Shown: positions 53,635 through 62,600 of the stretch, one piece after another
How positions within the stretch are numbered: position 1 is the first letter of the stretch
Layout of the letters: each line of letters opens with the position of its first letter
Source: Endozoicomonas_A sp049275935
GTDB taxonomy: Bacteria > Pseudomonadota > Gammaproteobacteria > Pseudomonadales > Endozoicomonadaceae
Reading direction: 5' to 3'
NCBI RefSeq assembly: GCF_049275935.1
Contig: NZ_CP184830.1
Span: forward strand, 4,526,001 to 4,590,000
Length of the DNA: 64,000 nt
The notes under the pieces: generated by a model
The model's database searches: none
What the model saw: only the letters and a program-made list of their open reading frames with translations
What the model was told of the DNA's origin: nothing
Position numbers and translations under genes: made by a program

Positions 53635-56600
53635 TCAGCCCTGACCCATCATCGTTAAATTTAGCGGATTCGTCAGGTTCTGCGCCATTCTTTGGCTTAC
53701 CGATGGAATAAACGATGGGCTCTCGCCACTGCGATTGCCTGAAAGGGTGTTTCTTTCCTGAACCAAACGCTGGTATTGCCGGTTCAGTTCCGTGTTATTC
53801 AGGTTCGCCACCATGGGTCGCTCACTCTCGGCTTCACCTGTGTCAGCGTCGTCTTTCTTAGCTACGGTCAGATTGCCCAGATTCAACAGCTGTTTCCCCC
53901 TGCCAATGATCCTGTTCAGTAAGGACTGGGTTCCGTTGCCCCCACCCTCAGCGGCCAAAGTTGCCTCTGGGATGCTTTCATTCAGTGAGCGGCTGCCATT
54001 TGACTGTAGGGTATCTACTTTCGCCAGCACCTCGCTCATGCTGAGCACCCGGTTATTGACGATCAGGCGCTCAACGGTATCGCCTTCCTGGCTGAAAAAG
54101 TTTTGCACCCGAAGGCTCTGGGTGGCATTGAGCGGATGGCTGCTATTGTCGCTGATTTTCAACCGGTTCTTATTCGACAAGACAGTCAGGATCAGATCCT
54201 CGTCCGACTTTTGATAGCCCAATGTCTGGCAATCATGGGTATTAATTTCGAGCTGGTCAGCGGTGCCCGTGGCGTTTGCCAGAAGCCATTGGCCATTATC
54301 CATGTCATCGCCAGAGAAACGGTAAGTAGTGCTTTTTTCGTCGATTACATACTGATGTCCGGGGATGGTTTGCTCTGAAAGTGAATAACCAGACTCGAGT
54401 CGTCGACCGATCCTTTCCCTGTCATCCAGAATGCCGTCATCCAGTTCCAGGCTGTCTGGCCAGCCATTGGCGTAGATACGGTCAGGGTCCTGCCAGGTGC
54501 CTATTCTCACCAGGGGGTCGGCACCGGACGCCATCATTTTTATCCCTTCAGGCGACGGGAGACGCTGGTTGATGATGAGTTTGTCAGCGGCATAACAGTT
54601 CAGCGCCCGAATTTTCCTGGCCGGCTTGAAAGCCTGGGTTGCCAAAGCAATCTGACCATTTCGGTAGATAGTTAGAAAACCACTGTCATTTATTGTCATG
54701 GCCAGATGCAGGCGGGGGGAGGTAAAAAATGGCCTGACCCTTCGATGAAAGAACCTGGCACCCTCCGTTACCCTGACCTCCAGCCTCCCGGGTTTCAGGC
54801 TCAGGCTGATGGCATCAGAGCCGTCAGGCCCGGCAAAATGAATCAGCGTGCTCCCGGCCCGTGTTCCTCTGCCAAGCGGCAGGCCCTGGCGAATCCAGGC
54901 TGCCAGGATAAAACTGCCGCCGGTGACCGGAGGGGGCATCAAGCGGGATAAGTCGGCTGGGCAACCAGTCTGGTCATTGCTGTCAGGCGCAGTACGCAGA
55001 GCCAGCGAACGCCAGCTTGCTGCCTGCAAATCCGTGAGGCTGACACCAACCATTCGAACACGGTTAAACGAAAAGGGAGCAAAAAACAGCTTCACGGCGC
55101 GGTTTTCCCAGCCGCTTTCCCTGCCACTATCCCTGCCACTATCCTTTAAACCCCCCAGCTCCAGACTGACAAGGTTATTGCCAGGACCGGGGTGAACACT
55201 GGCACCACTGCTTTTGAGGTGGAAAATATCATTTCCCGACTCCCCGAACAGCCCAGCCCCCGGCTTGACAGCACCCGAGAAGAAAAACACGTCATCACCT
55301 GGCCCGCCATGCACCGGTGCGGTGATATTGCCAAGCTGATAAGTGCTATCCAGTCGTTTATCCACAGTCAGCTTGGCGTGATAGTAATCTCGAAGGTTTT
55401 TGCCGCTCAGCAGCCTGCTTTCGTTGTTGGCCGGAGCAATTATTGTCAGGCGCCAGATATGCCGTTCCAGGCTGTTGATAAAGTGCCCGGTGACCAGGCT
55501 GCCATCCTCACGCACACACTGGGGAACGTGCCCTAAATCGATGCTGAAAAAGAAATGTCCGTCGTTGTCCACTTCCAGATGGGTATAATTTCCAGTCAGT
55601 CGCCAGTCCAGCTTTTCAGGTTGGACTCCGTGCAATATCAGGCTATTTCCGTTGTCCCGGTCGACGATCCGGGTGCCATTGGCCTGTGGGTAAATAACGT
55701 AAATATCCGGGCCCAGGTCGCCGGAAAGCAGGTCAGGCCCCAGGTTTGCCACCATCCGGTCACCCTCCCGGCTGCCATAATGCCTGTTGTATCCAGGTCC
55801 CCCTACGGTGGAGGTGATTGAACTGTTGCTCTTGATGCGGGGAGAGGAAATTCTGAAAGTATCATTGCCACCTCCGCCATCGACGACAATCCCGGCAAGG
55901 GCCGGAATGTTGAAAATATCGCCGGAATCGGGGCCCTTGAAAATCTCAAAATTACTGATAGCTGCCGACCATTTATCGAAAATGCCCTTGGATTTGGATT
56001 TGGATTTGGATTTGGGTTTGGGTTCGGGCGACCTTTCCGTAAAAGACATATGACCTTTGACGTTTTTATCGGGAGAGCAGGATCCTGAATCGCTTGCATA
56101 ACAGGCAAAGCTCACTGCTTTTTTTCTTAAAGACAGATTGAGCCGGACAAAATCCGGCTCGATGGTCATCTGGCTGAAATCTATCGTGTCGGTACCCGAA
56201 CCACCGTTAAAATCGATGGCTTGCGGCTGCTTCAGAAGAAAAAGGTAGTCATCTCCTCCCCTGCCATTAAAACTGTACAGAGAACCTCTGGACACATAAA
56301 TGTTATCTTTATCGTCACCGGAAAATTTTATCCTGCCCTTCCCGGTGTCCTCCAGGATAAAGTTCCTGACCGTTAAACTATTTCTCAGGTCGACAGATAC
56401 ACGACGACTGATGGGCAAATCAAAGAGCAGTGTATTGGCACCGCTGCCGCCGTCCAGGGTAGTGCCATTTTGACAGCGGGCGTTAATGATGACCCGGTCG
56501 TTTCCGCCCCCCATGTGAACCTTGTCCAAACCGCCCCCGGTGCTGAAAATATCCGTACCATTGCTGCCAAAGTAGGTATCATCTCCCGAAGACCCGGTCA

Positions 56601-59600
56601 TCTGGCCGATCCCACTGAATGCGGTCTGGTGATAACGCCAGCTGCCAGTTTCCGTATTTCGCCATCGGGTCTGTGCGATCCCCTGGGTGACATTGACGGT
56701 CATGCCATCCAGTTCATATATTGTGGCAACCTTGAAGGTAAGAACCCTGATGTCTTGCCGCAGGCGCCGGATTCCATAAAGTAAGGAAGACTTGTCGTGT
56801 ATTAGCTGATTATGTCCTTCCCTGCCAGCCGTAACAGTGGTATCGCCCATGCCGACAATAAACTGGTTGTTGCCTCCCATATCCTGCAAAATGTCGCGCC
56901 CTCCCTTGCCAAGCAATATATTATCTGTGGAGGGATTGCCTGTTAGCCGATCATTGCCCGGACCACCGATAATGATGGGAACGCCAGAGTGTGAGTCTGA
57001 AGACAAGTCAAGCTGGACATCCGGTATAGTCATAGAGCTGTTGTACAGTCTGGTGGCTCCGCATAGCTTGATGAGCCCCATTGTCCTCTGAAAGGTATGA
57101 CGCACCTCCAGCATGCCCAGGCCAGCCTCCATTGGCTGACCGGGGAACAGTTCGTGCCATTGTTTTGAGTACTGTTCTTTTCCTGATATCTGGTGACGGC
57201 CATAATGTTGTCTGCTGCCGTCTGCATCGGTTTTAACCAATTGTAAAGTCAGTGTGTGCTTTGCCGGGACAGAGAAAACCATCTCCTTGCCCTTGTCGAA
57301 CGTGGCATGCACCTTCTGGGCGGGGGCTAAGCCTTCAAAGAGCACCTGCTGTTGGTTCGGCTTCAGGGTCAGCCTGCGTAAAAGACCGCTACGCTGGCTG
57401 CAACTGGAAGAGTCGAAACGAATCTCAATCCCCAGCCTGAGATTATTGCTTTCCTCACTGCTAATGCGGTGCAAACCGGCACCCAGGTTTTTTCCTTCAT
57501 TGGCAAGACTCTCCAACTCAGTCTCGTCAGGCCACTGCTTGCGACGGAATTCACCTAAAGGTTTTCCGGGGTAGCGATTCAAAAATGCCAGCATCTGTGC
57601 TCTGGAAAAGGTATGGGTGTCCACTTTCCTGGTGACCTTGCAAGCACCTTTTCTTGAATCAAAATCGGTCAGGGTAGTGTTTTTCAGTTTCATCACATCC
57701 CCGGCTATGTGCCTCCAGTGGTCCGTATCCGTATCCAAATCCTTCCGGTACCAGTGGGTATTAAATTGCTTGACTGTGACCGGCGGGATGTCGGGGGTGT
57801 TAAAGTCCAGGGTGACGTTAGCATTGGGTTTCTGTTTGCTGAAAACCAGGTCCATGCGCTCGCTGAACGGGTTGACAGTCAGGCTGGCCAGCTGTCCGTG
57901 CTGCCGGGTGCAGCGGTCACTAAATCGTCCCCAGCGGATAACCAGAACTGGCCATTTTCCTGTCGAAGGTTCCTGAGGTTTGTGGACATAAAATTTTTGG
58001 TTAACAAGGTTGTTGCCACTCACCCTGATTGAGTCGGCATGAATGCCCGTGTAAACCTCGTGTTGACCATCACCCAGTATCACGGAGTTAAAACCGATTC
58101 TCAGCCAGATGGATGTCTTTCCGCCTTGAGTGATAACCGTGTCGTTGCCAGCTCCGACATCCAGGGTATTGGTGCCACCGGTGGCCATAAAAACCGTATT
58201 CTCGGAGTTGCCTTTGATCTTGTCGTTATGGGGGGAGTCTTGTATGACCTCGACACCGGTCACCACCTCCCCCTTCGACCGATCCCGGTTGGTCATATCC
58301 AGCCAGAGATCTTTTTTTCGAACCACGTAGGAAATAGTGTCTGTGCCGGGGCCGCCGTCCACCTTATTTTGATCGCTCAATACCGCCCGGTCATTGCCCT
58401 CTCCCAGTTTTATTGTGTCTGTGCCATTGCTGGCATAGACAAAATCGTCACCACCTCGCGTATTCACTATGTTGTTGCTATTTTTATCGCCCCTGAGATA
58501 AATGTTATCGCGCTGTTCGGTTCCGTAGACTTCCGAGCCGTCTTCGGAACCCAACAGATGCTCCATACCATCAACAGAGCCCCCGGTTACCAAGCTGTCC
58601 AGGAGGGTGGCGAAGAATTTGACAGCCTTATTAGTTTTGCTGGCCTCGAGCAGGCTGTTCTCTTTGAAAAACAACAGGGAGCGGTCAGTTTTCATCACGA
58701 AAACGCCTTTGAGCGAAAAATAGAGGTGGACTTGCTCTCGCGCGCTGCCGTACTGAACTTTGCCGAGGTAAAAGTAAGAACCTGTACCGTAAATATCAGA
58801 AATTCGACTGACGCCCAGGTGACCGGCGAAAGGTGTAACCTGCTCCATCAATGCCTTAGTCACCGATGACTGACCGCCAGGCCCTACACCAAACACACCG
58901 AAAAAGGATTTATCTGTTTCCTTTTCCTCGCCATCCGGATGGGTGCGCTTCAACTTCTGAAACTCAAGATAATCAGAAAAACGGTTACCCCAGACTCTGT
59001 TTTTCAAGTTAACCCAGAGTAATGGCTTAGAGTAACCATGAGCGTAGCGACGCGTGTCATGAATGGGACCGGATGGATGGCCATCAATCCTGAAGGTATT
59101 ACGACCAATAGTGTACTGAGCCGTGAGATTACCTTTTGGCATCTGGCTGACCACAGAAAATGAGAACCTGGGCAGGACAAGCGTATCATTTCCGGGTCCG
59201 CCAAAAAGGTGTGCATAACCTAACCCCGGCGAAAGGCGGTCATTACCTGTTCCACCGTGCTGGTAGACTGCGCCGAGCTTGTCAATGAGCTGGTCATCGC
59301 CCGAGTCGCCATACTGGGATTTGCCGAAATAAATCTGATCGTTCCCCGGCCCGCCATAGCCAATGCCACCGATCTTTGACAGGTAGAGGGTGTCGTCCCC
59401 GTATCCCCCGTAAGCCTTACCTGTGTGCCCAATCCAGATAACATCATTGCCACTGCCCCCGTAACCTGTACCTGACTTTTCAATCCGGATAATGTCATTG
59501 CCACTGTCCCCGTAAGCCTTACCTGACTTTTCAATCCGGATATCGTCATCGCCACTGTCCCCGTAAGCTTCGCCTGACTCTTCAACCCGGATAATGTCAT

Positions 59601-62600
59601 TGCCACTGCCCCCTGCTGCTCTGCCTTTTTTGACAATCAGCAAGTCGTTGCCCGGACCGCCATAAAGCTCACCCAGGTCAGTGATCAGGGTGTCATTGCC
59701 ACCCAAACCAAAAAATCTCTTGTATCCTTTCCTGCCTTCTATGTAGTCCGACAGGTACGTCCCTGACCCGGATCGCCTTACGTTTTGCCTGTCAACAATG
59801 GCATACCATTTGTCTTTGTCGAAATCATCCAGAAGAAACCACATAGTGGAGAACCTCAATGTCTCGAGGTTCTCGTCATACTTACTCTGGTCAAGATAAT
59901 TACTGGCATCGTCGAACAGCATAAACCGCCTGTAGCCTGCTTTCTCAAAGTGCTCCATCTGCTGATCAAGCTGTCCATTGAATTGCGGGCTCTCCAATAA
60001 AGCGTTGAAATCCTCCTGGGCGGTGGGGGGCGGCATAATGGCCTGCAGGGCCGTTTGCACGAAACCTAACAGCATACTGATCAGGTCCACAACAAGACCC
60101 AGCTTTGGAAAGATGAAGTCCAGCGCCATACTCAGGACATCAAGGCCAATGGTAATGACATCCAGGGCTGCCATGGCACCATAAATGGCCGCCCGTTTAT
60201 AGCTGCCAGCCTTTCTTGCCGCGTGGGCGTTTGCGGCATTAGCGGCCAGTGAAAGCGTACCAACTTCAAGAGAAAGGAGACCGCCTATAACGGGTAAAGT
60301 CCTGGCCACATTTCGTGACGCTTTCGGACCCAGCTTTAACGCGACGCCCAGGGCACCTGCCGGATTGTTGGTCTTGACAAGGGTTTTGCTCAGCGCCCAG
60401 TTGGCGCTCATGGTAAGACCGTAGACCGAGTTGGTGATGCCCAGGCTCGCACTCGCATAGGCCGAGTTCCTGGCATCAGGAGGCATCGAGTCGCCGTATT
60501 TTTCCAGGTTATTCAGTGTCACCGAAGCCAGGGCAAGGCCAGCGACGGCATTCCCTGCACCAACAACCATCCTGCCCGTATTAAATTTTGTACTGCGATC
60601 CAGCACGTCCAGCGTGCGCATGAACTTCCCTTGCAAGCTTTTCGACCCACCGCCTGACTTGCTGCCATCCGGGCTATCAGGCTCGAAGCTATCCCCGCCG
60701 GTATGGTCTTCACGAAGCTTAAGGCTCTCCACAAATTCCGGGCTTGCAAGCAGCTGTTGCTTTACATAGCGGGTGTCGTCGGGACTGTAGCCCGAATCAT
60801 CGAGCAAGGTGACCACCCGATCAATGATTTGCTCCGGTTTCAGCCCCTGCCTTTGCGCCAGTGTTTGTCGTATAAGTTCAAGAAGCTCCTTGCGGAACGC
60901 CGGGCTGTCCATAATGTCTTCGGTGACCACCGCCGCAAAACGTCCCTGTTCCAGCAGCAGGAAGGCGTCTGCCAGCAACCCCTTGTCACCGGCACTCTGC
61001 CTGACATGGATGAAGTGATCACTGGCCTCAATGACATCCAGATGCCCGCTGACCCTGTCTATCAGGGCCATCGCGGTCCTGATCGGTCCGGAACCATCGC
61101 ACAGAACACAGTCTGCATCGGGCAGTCTTGCTGCCTGACCGTCTGGCAAACCAGCCTTGTCCAGTGCCTGCAAGGTTCTCCGGAAATCACGGCCGGTGAT
61201 ATCAACCAGCTCAGCCATCTGGCCAAAATCAATATCACGCCTGAGTGCGGCAACGCCGTCGGCCACGTTCTGGCGAATCTTTCTGGCCAGAAGTCGGGCT
61301 CCGGAAAAATTCTCCCGCTTCAGCCTGTCCGCCAGCCCGATAAAGCTGGTCAGACGTTCCAGCAGGCCGGAGAGTGCCAGCTTGCCTTCCTTAACCGTGA
61401 ACTCACTGACCAGCGACTCTGGTGACAGGCTTTCCACACCCTCTGGCAATCGGATTCGCTTCTGATGCAGGGCCAGGAATGTTTTTGCCTGATCCTCCGG
61501 TTTCTGGGCTTCCCACGCCTGCAGCAAAGCCATTGCTGCGGCGGCGGTCAGCGGGCTGTCGGCACCGCCATTGCCCAGCACCAGTGTACCTTGGGCAGGC
61601 ATCAGGTAGGAGGCATCGGCGGTGATTGAGGGGTCGGTCAGCACCCGAATATTCAGGTCGCCAGAGGTCAGTGAAAATTCCTTTTTCCCGGTCAGGTTCA
61701 GCAGCCCGTTGAGCCGCTGATAAAGCCCGGTAGAAATCGTTTCAGGCAGAGAACCCAGGGCGCTGAGCTCTGCCGCAAGTAACTTCCCGGCGATGGTTTC
61801 AGCCAGACCTGCCGGGATGGCTGACTGCCGGGCATAGTGCAGGAAACCATCGGCAAACTGCTGCCGGGTGACATGGTCCATCTTGTCAATAACGCCATTG
61901 ACCTGGCCGGTCATGTTAATGTCTTTCAGTTCACTAAAAGCCTCATAATGGCGTGCCAGCTGTGACAGGTAAGCCTGAGTGGCTGCAGCGTTTTTGCCCG
62001 GATTAAGAGGCCGCCGTAACAGCCTCTTCAGGCCATCCTGTGACTGGAGTGACATAAGCGAGAAAGGATTGCCCGGGCCCGCCGGAGTTATTTTTATATA
62101 ACGCCTTTTACCATCCGCCATAACCGCATAACGAGGGCTGCTGGCGAAGGTTTCAATGATCTGATCCTGCCCCGCTAAAGCCTGCACAGACGTGGGCTCT
62201 TTACCCTGGGCGTCCGGTTGTTGATTAACAGGCAACTGGAACGGCCTTCCGACGCGCCGTCGCAGTGCTACCGCCTCATGGAATACGGTGTCCACATCTT
62301 GCTTCAGATTGGCCAGCAGGCCAGTGTCAAAAGACTTCCAGCCGAGTCCCCGGGCAACAAAAGTGCAGGCTTTTTCCAATGCGACGAGAGTGGATATCCT
62401 CGGACTCTCTGGCGTATTTATCTCCAACCAAAGATCAACGTACATCAGTTTTGCGATGTCATCGATATCGCCGTCAGGCAGTATGGTCGTTACCGCATCG
62501 GTCACTCCCAAGCGTATCCGGCTGGCTGGCTGGCCGGTGTCACCCAGAACCTGCTCCATCTTCCAGTAGATAAAATGAACCAGCAGTGACTTCAGGTAAG

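Noticed and set aside
62265..62275. GGCGGTAGCAC on the minus strand, close to the RfaH ops element
   Set aside because: It lies inside G5 coding sequence (EAVAL codons), far from any leader, and its last base differs from the consensus.
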